NCBI GenBank assembly: GCA_002049455.2
Contig: KV919224.1
Coordinates: forward strand, 1-45,326
Source of the DNA: Porphyra umbilicalis
Taxonomy: Eukaryota > Rhodophyta > Bangiophyceae > Bangiales > Bangiaceae
DNA length: 45,326 nt
Reading direction: 5' to 3'
In this document: in pieces, positions 1 to 9,809 of the stretch
Numbering within the stretch: position 1 is the first letter of the stretch
Layout: the number at the start of each line of letters is the position of its first letter
Notes under the pieces: generated by a model
The model's input: only the letters and a program-made list of their open reading frames with translations
What the model was told of the DNA's origin: nothing
Database searches by the model: none
Program-made: the position numbers and the translations under genes

Positions 1-317
1 AAACGAAGGCGCAGAGAACGCTCGTCGGCAGACGGACAAAGAAACAGGTCAAAATGTGCAGCACTTGATGACGACCACGCCTAGAAGGACGTCACTGTAG
101 GACCATTGCCATGCACGACAGCTCTTGCGGACGTTCCCACCACCTCTGCCCAGAAGAAACTGGCAGTCAATCTTGCAGACGTGGCGCACACGTTGCAGCC
201 ACGTGCTACTATTTGCTGTGAAACGGGTCGTTGATCCATCCTATGGGCCAATCAGAGGCCCCCGTGAGATGGCCTCGGCTATCCTAAAAGCTATTCCGAC
301 TCGAAATAGAAAAGCGA

Positions 318-949
318 TATGGTGCGTGTCCCAAAAATGAGACATCGCGGTTTTTTCTTTTTTTCTCGGCCCACTGGCCTTCTGCAACGGTCCGATAATG
401 TAATGTGACCCACTCGGTCCCACTGTGGTTCCAGAACGGCCCCTGACAGTGTTAGCGGAGGCGGCACCTCCTGACGTGTCATGGGGTATAGTGTCATTCA
501 TTGCAGCTTCGACAGGTGACGATCACGCGGCCCAACCAAATGCACAGATACTAGAGCAGGCATGTGCTGACAGTTCGTGCACGAAGAAAAGGGCACGACC
601 TTACCAATAAAAACGTGAAAAAGACCCCCATGTAGCCCCCTGTGAAGAAAACACAATTTGGGACACCCCTCATCGAAGCTCCAGTTAGCACATGAGCTTT
701 GGCGTTGCAAACCTGTAACCCCAAGAACCTGAAAAAGACTGGCTCCAAGATCGGGGCTATCTGACAGGTCCACAGAACAGTGCCCACAGGCGGGTACTAA
801 GGAGTTGTCAGCCAAGAACGCGTCGGGAGAGGCTCTTTCCATGGAGGCCAGTCGAGAATTTTCTCGTACCCCACCCCACCTGCCCCCGTGCAGTGATGTG
901 TCAGTCCTTCAGAAAACGCGCATGTCTCATTTTTGGGACACGCACCATA
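318..949. mobile_element. candidate MITE-like element with 28-bp perfect inverted repeats
   Basis: Positions 318-345 and 922-949 are perfect reverse complements over 28 bases; the core reads GTGTCCCAAAAATGAGACAT on the left. The similarity continues imperfectly both inwards (CGCG followed by a T-rich stretch) and outwards (AATAG and TTCCG matches), giving arms of roughly 50-60 bases. The interior is about 570 bp without a coding frame. The 8-mer AGCTATTC occurs outside both arms (289-296 and 957-964) but at unequal distances, so it is not a secure target duplication. I infer a non-autonomous DNA transposon; superfamily unknown. Confidence 0.5.
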
Positions 950-1429
950 GCCGCACAGCTATTCTTGGTCAGCGGAAGCCAGAATCAAGTAGGTAGTTCG
1001 ATTTCCATGGCGCGAACAAAAAAAGGGCTTCTTCGTCTAAAAAGTGGTGTTACATCGGACTTCAGGTGCTGAATGGGACACGTTGTGCAACGTGGCCCGA
1101 ATATGGGGATAGCATCTCATTGTTAACGATGCTCTTAGCGGCGGCTGGCGGCCGGGATGGCTCCGTCCCGTCGACCTCAGCGTCGTGCTCGGCGCCGACC
1201 CCCGCGGGAGTGGCGGGGCCGGCCGCTGCCACGGCCGCAGCGGCTGGCGGCCGGGGCGTCTGCTCTCCTTTCGGCCTGCCCTGGTGTGGCTGCGGCCTGT
1301 CGTGTACCGCCGACCACGGTGGGTGCCGGGGGGCTCCGTCCCCACCCCTGCCGCGCTATGGGCGGTGCTGGTGCTGCTCTTTCCGGTTGTGGGGCATCCG
1401 GCGGACGTGTTGGCAGCCGGACAAGGTGG

Positions 1430-1566
1430 AGGCGGTCAAGACGGCGGACGTGCTCAAGACGGCGGACGTGGTCAAGGCGGTGGACATGGTCAAGGCGGCG
1501 GACGTGGTCAAGGCGGCGGACGTGGTCAAGGCGACGGACGTGGTCAAGGCGGCGGACGTGCTCAAG
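1430..1566. repeat. 18-bp tandem repeat (about 7-8 copies)
   Basis: Units of the form GCGGACGTGGTCAAGGCG recur with an 18-bp period, for example GCGGACGTG at 1444, 1462, 1498, 1516, 1534 and 1552. Forward frames read as a six-residue Val-Lys-Ala-Ala-Asp-Val repeat or a Gly/Gln/Arg repeat. No ORF containing it has a recognisable domain, so I treat it as a minisatellite. Confidence 0.85.
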
Positions 1567-1912
1567 GTTATGACCACGGCGGGTCCTCTGTACAAATGCC
1601 GACGCCGTCGTGGTGGTCAGCGAGGGAGGTACGTGTTCTCGATTGGTCCATCTTCGTCAAAAAATGTAATAAAATGCATTAAAAATGATAAAATCAAAAA
1701 ATGAAGTTAATTAATCGATTAATTCATTAAAGCCGGAGTAAAAAATGTATCATTTTTTCCATCCATGCTTCTACCTCGCACCCGGCCAGGGGCCCCGAGG
1801 GCGCTTGTTGCTCTGCAGCTTCACAGTCCTGGGATCTGTGCCTTCTGGCTGTGTTCTGTCCCTCGCCCCCTTCGCCGCTTGTCATTTTCCCGCTTGCTTT
1901 CACGTCAACGCC

Positions 1913-3781
1913 ATGTCGTCCCTGCGGCATCGTCGGCGGACGCGCCCGGCTGGCCCTCCCCCCCGGGTCTCTTCGTCCTCCCGAAAAACGACAACCCCTG
2001 CGCCTCGCTCGCCCTACGCTTTAGCCACCCGCGCCTTTGTGCGCCAGTCCTTCTCGCGCTACCGCGATGCGGGCCTCCCAGGGTGGACGCCCAACCCCGC
2101 GACCGCCTTCGTGCTGCTCGCCGTCTTTCACATTGCCGGTGCGTTGCTCTCGCCCTTCCCAGCCGACTGTGACGAGACAATGAACTACTGGGAGCCGCTG
2201 CACTATCTCGTCCACGGGTGGGGGCTCCGCACGTGGGAGCACGCGCCGGCGTTTGCGCTCCGAAGCTACACCTTCCTCTACCCGTTTGCGGCGGTGGCCA
2301 AGGTTGCGATGCTGGCCGGGGTGGAGAAGCGCCGCGCCTTGACCGCCGTCAAGGTGGTGCTGGGTGTGGCCGCCGCCGCCGCCGAGGCGCTCCTCTACGA
2401 CTCGACGGTGTGGCGGTTTGGCAAGCCCACCGCCCGCCTGTGTCTGGGCTTTCTAGTCACGTCGCCGGGCCTGTTCCGGGCGGGCGGGGAGCTCTTGCCG
2501 AGTTCCTTTGCCATGATTGCCGCCACCGCGGCGGTGGGGTGGTGGATGGTCGGCGAGTTTGCGCGCGCCATTGCGGGCATTGCCGTGGCGGCGGTCGTCG
2601 GGTGGCCGTTTGCGGCCGCCTTGGGCGTGCCCCTGGCCATCCACGCGAGCTACCGGCGGGGCGTGCTGTTTGTTGCGCGCGTGGCCATCACGTCGGGGGT
2701 GGTGCTGGCGGCGCCGCTGGTGGCTGTGGAGACACTCCACTATGGGCGGCCGGTCCTCCCGCCGCTCAACCTACTCTTCTACAACGTCGTTAACGGGGAG
2801 GGTGGGCCGAGTGTGTTTGGTGTCGAGCCGTGGACCTACTACGTGTCGAGCTTGGTGCTCAACGGGACGGTTGCGGCGGCCTGTGTGGCAGCGGGCGTGC
2901 TCCTGTGGCACGTCCACGGGTACATCACGCCCGTGTGGCCGCGCATGACCGACATGATGTCCCGCGTCATCTTTTTGTCCCCGCTGTGGGTGTGGCTCGG
3001 CATTTTTTGGCCGCAGCCGCACAAGGAGGAGCGCTTCCTCGCGCCCGTGTACCCACTGCTTGCATTGGCGGGGGCGGTTTCGCTCGGCGATTGGCAATCG
3101 CTCCTCTTCCGGCCGGCGGCGGGGCCGCCGTCGCGGCTGTCCTTTGGGGCCATGCTCCGCGCCCTGATTTCCCTGGCCGCCGTCGCCCTCTCCGCCGCCC
3201 TCTTTGCCTCACGGGAGGTGGCCCTGCACACGGGCTACACCGGCCACCATGCCCTCTACGAGGCCTTCACGAGCACGGAGCTGCAGCCCGATGGGGCGCC
3301 GCGGCACTCCCCCTTTGTCCCCAACGCGACGCACCCACTCAACGTGTGCGTCGGCTCCCAGTGGCACCGCTTCCCGTCGCACTGGTTCCTCCCGGCGACC
3401 GCCCGCCTGCGCTTCCTCCGCCCGCCGGTCGGCTCGCCCGCGATGCCCCTCTACTTTCCCCCGCCCGTTCCGTCCGTGACGGCCGGCACGGCGGCGGCCG
3501 CGCCCGCCGGCGTCAATGGCCGCAACGAGGGCATTGACGCGCAGTGGTGGGACGACCCCGCCGCGTGCCACTACTTTGTCACGTCGGCGGAGCAGGATGC
3601 GGAGGTGGACGTGCCCGTGTCGGCGGCGGACCGCCTGGTTGTTGCGGCGGAGAAGGTGATGGACGCGGTGCGGAGTCCGAGCCCGTGGCGTGCGTTTTGG
3701 ACGCCCGAACACGACAAGCACATCAAGTGGACGGAGGCGCAGGTGGTGCGGAATCTGGGCGCGCTGCCCTTGGAGAGGTGA
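1913..3781 (+). CDS. ALG9: ALG9-type alpha-1,2-mannosyltransferase (GT22 family)
   Basis: Predicted ER-membrane enzyme that adds alpha-1,2-linked mannose from dolichyl-phosphate-mannose to the lipid-linked oligosaccharide used for N-glycosylation. The 622-residue product has the GT22 signature: the acidic DCDE motif at residues 85-88 followed by the NYWEPLHYL segment and a TWEHAPAFALRSY motif, a later NGEGGP loop, and HKEERF at residues 370-375. Around ten hydrophobic segments lie between and after these motifs, as expected for the family. The start at 1913 sits in a good context (CGCCATGTCG). An in-frame ATG at 1745 would add 56 residues unlike the family, so I reject it. The frame is intact and no intron is needed. 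The gene converges on the next gene. ALG12 or PIG-B are the alternatives within GT22, but the EPLHYL/HKEERF context fits ALG9 best. Confidence 0.93.
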   Translation: MSSLRHRRRTRPAGPPPRVSSSSRKTTTPAPRSPYALATRAFVRQSFSRYRDAGLPGWTPNPATAFVLLAVFHIAGALLSPFPADCDETMNYWEPLHYLVHGWGLRTWEHAPAFALRSYTFLYPFAAVAKVAMLAGVEKRRALTAVKVVLGVAAAAAEALLYDSTVWRFGKPTARLCLGFLVTSPGLFRAGGELLPSSFAMIAATAAVGWWMVGEFARAIAGIAVAAVVGWPFAAALGVPLAIHASYRRGVLFVARVAITSGVVLAAPLVAVETLHYGRPVLPPLNLLFYNVVNGEGGPSVFGVEPWTYYVSSLVLNGTVAAACVAAGVLLWHVHGYITPVWPRMTDMMSRVIFLSPLWVWLGIFWPQPHKEERFLAPVYPLLALAGAVSLGDWQSLLFRPAAGPPSRLSFGAMLRALISLAAVALSAALFASREVALHTGYTGHHALYEAFTSTELQPDGAPRHSPFVPNATHPLNVCVGSQWHRFPSHWFLPATARLRFLRPPVGSPAMPLYFPPPVPSVTAGTAAAAPAGVNGRNEGIDAQWWDDPAACHYFVTSAEQDAEVDVPVSAADRLVVAAEKVMDAVRSPSPWRAFWTPEHDKHIKWTEAQVVRNLGALPLER

Positions 3782-4144
3782 CGCCGGCGGGGGGGACACA
3801 ACTCTTTGTGATAGGGATCGCCCTTGTCACCGCACGCGTCGTGAGGATCGCTGCCATAGCGTTGCATGGGCGTCATGGGGGGTGAATTGGCGAGACCTCC
3901 GAAGGCAACAACACGTGCTCAAGGGGCAGCAGGAATAAATAAGCAATCGACAGGAGAGCATGAAAAATAAGAAACACATACAACACGAGGCAAATACAGA
4001 ACACGACCAGGCAACTTTGCATAAACACCAGTAGAGAAGGGCACAAAGAACATCAGGAATAAATCATACGAGACCAATCACGCAACATGTACAACGCAGG
4101 AGAACAAGGGCAAGAGGCGAGCAATGCAACCAACGCAGGCGCAA
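3782..4144. other. short intergenic region between convergent genes
   Basis: This stretch of 363 bp between the stop codons of ALG9 (+) and the coiled-coil membrane protein (-) must contain both 3' ends. It is AT-richer than the flanking genes. I see no ORF and no clear termination signal that I could defend. Confidence 0.5.
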
Positions 4145-6843
4145 TCACCACCCCTGGGAGTCCGTCGCAAACACCCGAGGCAGGCGCACGGCCGCCGGCT
4201 CGGGCGCCAGCGGCACGAACCGCCGCACGTCCGTCACGCGGCAAATGACTTCGGCGAGCGACCCGTCCGGCTCCCCCCCCCCCGCCACCCCACCGTCGAG
4301 GCCGAGCCCCGCCGCCGGCAGCAGCAGCGACAGGGTGCCATCGTCCGCGCCCTCCACGCCGACGCGCAGGAGCTCCCCGGCCGGGGGGGGCTGCTCCCCC
4401 CGCCCGCGCGGCGGGGCGGCGGCGCCCGGTCCGCCCGCCGCGGTGGCAACCACCGCCCGGCTGCCGGCGCGCCGCCCCGTGACCACTGGCGGCGGCGGCG
4501 ACGCGGGGGCGGCCGCCGCCACTGGCGGCCGCCGCCGCGCCCCCGGCGCGCCGCCCTGCGCGTCGACGAGCGGCGCGGGGTCGACCCGCGGGGGCGACGG
4601 CCGCGCCGCCGCCGCCCGCGGGCGCGCCCCAGACCCCGCGACGGGCCACCGGTCGCACGTGTCGCCGCCCGCGAGCGCCGCCGCACACTGGCGGACGCTG
4701 CGGACGGCCGCGAGCGCGTCGCGGCAGAGCACGTACGAGACGGCGGCGCGGGGGAGGGCCACCGCCGTCGACCGAGGCGCCGACGGCGTCGCGTAGACGG
4801 CCCGTGCGCGGCTCGCCGACGGGCGCGCCGCCGCCGCCGCCGGCGCGCCTCGGTCGCCGATCGGGGGCGGCGTCGCAGCGGCGGGCGTGGCGGCCCGCAC
4901 GGGTTGGTGGGGCGGGGCCTGCAGCGCCGCAGGGGCGGACGCCACACGGCTCGGTGCCGCGTCGGCGGCCGCGCCAAACCGCGGGGCCGTCCGCACCGCC
5001 GCCGGCGGCCACGGCGGCCGCGGCGGCCCCACCCCCGCGCCGCCGTCGCAGACGGTGGTGGCCTCGGCACCGGTCGTGACCGCGGGCCCCCCCGCCGCAC
5101 CGGCCGACCACGCGGCCGCGGGCACCGGCGCGACGCGGAGCAGCGACGACGCGGCGTAGGGCAGGGCGAGGGGCCCCGGCGGCGCCACGGAGGCGCCCCC
5201 CCCCCCCCCCCCCGCCCCCCCCCCTGCTGGCATTGCCCGCCCCCACCCCCGACCCGCCGGCCGCCGCGAGCGACGCGAGCACCCCGCCCGCGTCGGCGGG
5301 TGCCCGCCCGCCCGTCGGCGAAAATTGACGCACCGCCGCCACGACGATGAGGACGGCGACGCAGGTGAGGGAAAACATGCTGGCGGGCTTGCGCTTGGCG
5401 CCCGCCGGGCGCGCCGGCGGCGGCGGTGCCGCCGCCGCCGCCGCCGCCGCCGTCGCCGCCAGTGCCGGACGCGGGGGCACCCCCCCCCCCCCACTCCCTT
5501 CCCCCCGCGCGCGGCGGGCGGCGCCCCCCACCCCGCGGGCGGCGGCGGTGGCGCCGCGGCGGCAGCCGCCGCCGCCGCCGTCGACTCGAGCTGCTGCTGC
5601 GCCGCCGCGAGGGCGGCGGACAGGGCGCCGACGCGCGCCGCCGCCGCGTGCGCCGCCCCCGACGCGGCGGTGAGGCGGCGGCGGAGGGAGCGGTTTTCCT
5701 CGTGCGCGCACGCGAGGCGCTTGTCGAGCGTCGCCGCGGCGGCGCGCGCGGCGGCGACCGCCGCCGTCTGCGCGGGGAGGGCCGACGCGGCGCCGGCGGG
5801 GGCGCCGCACGTGCGGCACGCCGCCGGCCCGGTCGGCGCGGGGGGGCCGCCGCCCGCCACGCACCGGCGTGCCACACCACCGACGGGCGGGCACGGGGGG
5901 GGGGGGGGGGGCGGCGCGGCGGGCAGCTTGCGCTTCTTGGCGCCGCTGGGGTGTGTCGGGGGGGGGGGCGCCCACGCCCGTGCCGCTGACGGCGCGCCGT
6001 CGGTGGCGGCCTCGGAGGGGAGGGCGCGCCCGCGGGGGGGGCCCCCCGACGAGACGGAGGAGCACTGGGAGGTGCCCGCCGGCGCAGCGAGCGGCGCCTC
6101 CCCGCCGCGGGGCGGGGGGGCCTTGGCCCCACTGGGTGGCCGCGGGGCCCCCGCGGCGGACCGAGGAGCCCCCTCCTCGGCACTGCACTCGCTGGCGGCG
6201 CTCGGGCAGGACGGCGCCGCCCGCACCGCGGGGACGGGCAACGCCACGGCCGACGCGGGGGGGGACCAGCCCCACGCCGCCGGCAGCGCCACGTCCATGT
6301 CGGCGGGGTACGCCACGTCCTCTGCCCCCGAGCGCGCGACAAAGGCGGCGGCCGCGGCGGCCAAGTGCCCCTCTGCCTGCGCCGTGACGGCGGCGGCGAC
6401 GGCGGGGAGTGCCTCGCACCCGCAGACCGACGCTCCCCCGCCCGGCGGCCACGCCGCTGAGCCGCCACGCCCGCCGCCGCCGCCGCCGCCGCCGCACCCG
6501 CCGCCGCGCGCGCGCGCCCGCCGCCGCGGCGACGCGGCGCGGCCGTCGCACCGCCCGACGGCGGGCCAGTCGAGGTCGGCCCACAGCGGCGCGCCGCCGG
6601 CGCGTGACAGCCCCATCAGGGGCGCCCCGGGCGGGCGCCCCCCCCCCACCCCGCCGAGCACCGCCGCCGGCGCGCCGCGGTCGGCCGCGTCACCGCCGCC
6701 GCCGCAAAAGGCGGCCGCCCACCCGCCGCCGTCGCCGCCGCCCGGCGCAGCGGCCGCCGCGTGGCGCGCGGGGGCGGCACCCCGTCCCCCCGCCGCGGGG
6801 GTGGCGCCGTCGACGCTGTCCGCGCCGCCGGCGCGGACGCCCA

Positions 6844-6883
<40 letters not shown>

Positions 6884-7045
6884 CGGCGGCGCAAAGGCGC
6901 GCTCCCAGGACGCGGCGGTGCCGTCCAGGGGCGCCCACGCGCCCCCGCCCGACAGGTCGAGCGGCAGCACCCGGTCGGCTGCCGCGTCGGGCGGGGCGCC
7001 GAGAAAGGGCGCGGCGGGGGAGAAGGACGGCGCAAAGGGGTCCAT
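4145..7045 (-). CDS. single-pass (type II) membrane protein with coiled coil; frame broken twice at C runs
   Basis: The product is very rich in Ala, Pro and Gly. Starting at the ATG at 7045 (product begins MDPFAPSF), it shows a long low-complexity N-terminal region with patches such as PLWADLDWPAV, a basic KKRK patch (about 5949-5928), and a coiled-coil segment (about 5740-5590, containing LDKRLACAHEENRSLRRRL). The frame then changes at the 13-C run 5480-5492. The new frame carries a transmembrane helix (about 5378-5322, MFSLTCVAVLIVVAAV) preceded by basic residues, suggesting a cytosolic N-terminus. At the C runs 5196-5224 the original frame resumes and gives a C-terminal domain with an RVGVEGADDGTLSLLLP segment, ending at 4145. 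The layout resembles membrane-tethered transcription factors of the ATF6/bZIP28 kind, but I find no bZIP basic region in any frame. Function is therefore unassigned. The two shifts compensate and are probably run-length errors. Confidence 0.6.
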
Positions 7046-7331
7046 CGCCGCCGCCGCCCCCGGCCGCGACCGGCCGCCGCGGGGCGCGCGCGCGCGCGCG
7101 GGCGGCGGCGAGCGCGGGGCGGGCGCGACGCCCGGGGGGGGGGGGGGCGCCGCGACGCGGCGCAGGTGGCGCACGACGGGGGGGCAAGAGGCACGGAAAA
7201 AGAAAGAAAAAAAAGAAAGAAAAAAAAGAAAAAAAAAAAAAAAAAAAGTGCCAAGCGGTGGCGCTCACCGAGCGCGCGGCGGGGCCCCGCGGGCGCCACC
7301 GGGCGCTCACGGGATGCGTATGCAAGTCTTT

Positions 7332-8909
7332 CCATCGTCGGAAATCAGGTGCCCTCGAACGAACGCTTATTTTTGTCCACTTCTCGTTCGGATTGCATCC
7401 ACCGGACGAATCGACTTTCGTCAGTCGCAGCGATCGGCAGTCGTCCAGTAAGACGAGCGGCCGAACGAAAGGCCTTTCGTCCGGACAAACGTTGGCGCCT
7501 AAAACACAGCTCGGCACCCTCCTGACAGTACTTCTTCCGGTGCTACAATTTCTCTATTGATGATGACGACTAAGACTGCTAAGCTGAGGACACCGGTCCT
7601 CTGCTTCTCCACCTTCCCCTCCTCACCGTCCCCCTCCCCGCCGTCCCCCTCCCCGTCGTCCCCCTCCCCGCCGTCCCCCTCCCCGCCGCCCCCCTCCCCG
7701 CCGCCCCCCTCGCCGCCGTCCCCCTCCCCGCCGCCCCCCTCCCCGCCGCCCCCTCCCCGCCGCCCCCTCCCCGCCGTCCCCCTCCCCGCCGTCCCCCTCC
7801 CCGCCGTCCCCCTCCCCGCCGTCCCCCTCCCCGCCGTCCCCCTCCCCGCCGTCCCCCTCCCCGCCGTCCCCCTCCCCGCCGTCCCCCTCCCCGCCGTCCC
7901 CCTCCCCGCCGTCCCCCTCCTCGCCGTTCCCCTCCTCGCCGTCCCCCTCCCCGCCGTCCCCCACCCGGCCGTCCCCCACCCCACCTTGCCCCTCCCTCCC
8001 CACGCCTCAACTCTCCACACTTCCCTGCACCTGCCCCTTCTTGCTCACGTCCAGACCTCGTCCCCTCCGACCTCCGGCCCCCCGCCCACCGCTGCCCCCC
8101 CCCCACCGACGCCGCTGTCCTCCTCCACGTCCACCGCTGTCAACGTCTGCAACCATTGCCGCTCCCCCGCGTCGTAAAACTTGCGCCTCCACAGTATCCT
8201 CCATCTCTTGTCCGCTGCTGCCGCCCCAGATGCAGGAAGGCTCTTTCGGCAGCATGGCAACCAGAGTGCGTGAGTGTCGACCAGGGGAGGATGGCGGACA
8301 TGGAAGAGTCAGCCAAGGTAAGGACTGCCCTGTCAGTAAGATGTGTCGGTTGCTCTCGTAGAGCTCGCCCCTCTCCTGTAGCTTCCACTCCAGACCGGCA
8401 CACCTCTCCTTGCCCCGGCAAGACCGTACGACAGGCACGGTTGGGTGCCCATGTTTGAAAAATCAAACACCTATTAATAACGTCTTCATCAACACAATAG
8501 TTTGTCTGCGGTCGATTGCAGGACGCTCTCATGATGCTTCAGGACCGCCTTCTCATTCGGACTTGGAGTTGCACCAGCACTCGAGGCTTGACTTGTCTCA
8601 TAGACTTGGTGACCTTGCCGCCAGAGGGACTCTGATTGGCCATGTTTGTTTTTGTCAAGATCTGGGACTGTCATGGAAATCGACTTCGAGCCGGGCTGGC
8701 TGTGTGTATCCCTCTCACAGAGGCCTGGACAAGCACCTCTCTGACAGGTCGCTGTGGGCGGATTGTCACTCTGTCGGACGAAAACCGGAGAACATCCGGC
8801 GTTCGTTCGCCGGACGAACACTCGAACGAAAGCCGAACGACTTCGTGCCGTTCGGGTTCGTCCTGTGCCGTTTGAGTTTCGTCAGGCGGCACCGAGTTTC
8901 CGACGATGG
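7332..8909. mobile_element. possible degenerate inverted-repeat element
   Basis: The stretch beginning CCATCGTCGGAAA at 7332 recurs in reverse complement ending at 8909; 19 of 22 bases match, including a trailing GGTGCC. Next to both ends, short CGAACGAA / TTCGTCCG motifs are clustered (7355-7480 and 8765-8880), as in the subterminal repeats of some DNA transposons. No target-site duplication is visible and the interior carries a minisatellite, so this is tentative. Confidence 0.3.
7616..7983. repeat. 12-bp pyrimidine-rich minisatellite
   Basis: About thirty tandem copies of a unit close to CCGTCCCCCTCC, with variants that have CCGCC or single-base deletions. The + strand is almost pure pyrimidine. 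Frames read Ser-Pro or Val-Pro-Leu-Pro-Ala repeats, which I regard as non-coding. Confidence 0.9.
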
Positions 8910-9502
8910 GGCGCCGCTCGCGCGGCCGCCACCACCCGACCGCCTCTCGAGCCGCCGCCACCACCCGACCGCCTCTCGGGCCGCCCGCGCAGACCCGCGG
9001 CCGCGACCCGCGGGTCGCCCCGACAGTCGTCCCGGCGGCCGCGACAGTTGCCGACAGAAACGTGGCGACTCTGCCGCCGCGTGCGGCGCAAGAATCCGTG
9101 ACTCATCCGCCGCACTTGGGTGTGTACTTGCCGCTCCCATTGCGGTTGGCGCGTGACGAGCGGTCGCCGTCTCGGTCGTGGTGTGGAACGCAAACGGTGG
9201 TGGCGTGTCTGTATGTACGTTTGGCCGTGCGGTGCTCGCGCCGTCGTCGACGTGCCGCCACCGCTTCGGCCTCGCCTCTCGCTGCACGTCGTCTGCGTAC
9301 CACCCCTTGTGGTTACGGTGGGTATGGGGTACCGTCCGGCACCGTCGCAGACTGCCTAGGCGGCGCTGCTCGCCGCGGCAGTCTGCCACACCCATCGTGT
9401 GCCGACCGCCCCCCTCCTTGACCATCCAAATCGTCTGTGCTGGTGTCTCTCTGCCCGTGCTCCGCGCCACCAACCCCTGCTCTGGCCCCCTGGTCTTGGG
9501 CT

Positions 9503-9728
9503 TCCGCCCCCCCGGCCCTTTCTCCGCCCCCCCGGCCCTTTCTCCGCCCCCCCGGCCCTTTCGCCGCCCCCCCGGCCCTTTCTTCGCCCCCTCGGCCCTT
9601 TCTTCGCCCCCTCGGCCTTTCTTCGCCCCCCGGCCCTGTCTCCGCCCCCCCGGCCCTGTCTCCGCCCCCCCGGCCCTGTCTCCGCCCCCCCGGCCCTGTC
9701 TCCGCCCCCTCGGCCCTGTCTCCGCCGC
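9503..9728. repeat. 20-bp C-rich minisatellite upstream of the F-box/WD40 gene
   Basis: About eleven copies of a unit like TTTCTCCGCCCCCCCGGCCC, drifting from TTTC to TTTCTTC to TGTC variants. It ends about 80 bp before the predicted start codon at 9810. It may lie in the promoter or 5' leader; I see no evidence that it is translated. Confidence 0.9.
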
Positions 9729-9809
9729 CGCCGCCCCTTCTCCCCTCCCCCAGCCCCATCTTCCCCCCCCACCCCCCCCACCCCCCCCCTCAAGCGGGTG
9801 TGCGTCATT

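Larger units (their letters stand above)
1..1912. other. gene-free 5' region of the window
   Basis: I see no convincing protein gene here. The stretch holds an inverted-repeat element (318-949), an 18-bp minisatellite (1430-1566) and an AT-rich segment at about 1660-1745 just upstream of ALG9. That segment contains the 16-base palindrome AATTAATCGATTAATT at 1709-1724. It may be the core promoter or 5' leader region of ALG9, but no defined TATA box can be fixed. An ORF over 1129-1704 exists only because the minisatellite is free of stops; it matches no family I recognise. Confidence 0.5.
7046..9809. other. intergenic region between divergent genes, repeat-rich
   Basis: This region should contain the promoters of the coiled-coil gene (leftwards) and the F-box/WD40 gene (rightwards). 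It holds an A-rich tract at about 7197-7248, a 12-bp minisatellite (7616-7983), a 20-bp minisatellite (9503-9728) and a possible inverted-repeat element (7332-8909). At 8927-8985 a roughly 30-bp GC-rich unit (GCCGCCACCACCCGACCGCC core) is present twice. The long ORFs here arise from stop-free repeats and match nothing. Confidence 0.6.

Noticed and set aside
1129..1704. Possible protein containing Val-Lys-Ala-Ala-Asp repeats, or a Gly-rich secreted protein in another frame
   Set aside because: Both frames owe their openness to the minisatellite; neither has a conserved flank or domain.
1745..1912. Upstream ATG extending ALG9 by 56 residues
   Set aside because: The extension is Cys/Pro-rich, unlike the family, and the ATG at 1913 has the better context.
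5590..5950. bZIP domain call for the coiled-coil membrane protein
   Set aside because: The coiled coil is visible but no N-x7-R basic region precedes it in any of the three frames.
7616..7983. CRISPR-like array or Pro-rich structural gene
   Set aside because: Units are contiguous 12-mers without unique spacers, and the nuclear eukaryotic context excludes CRISPR; frames lack start context and domains.
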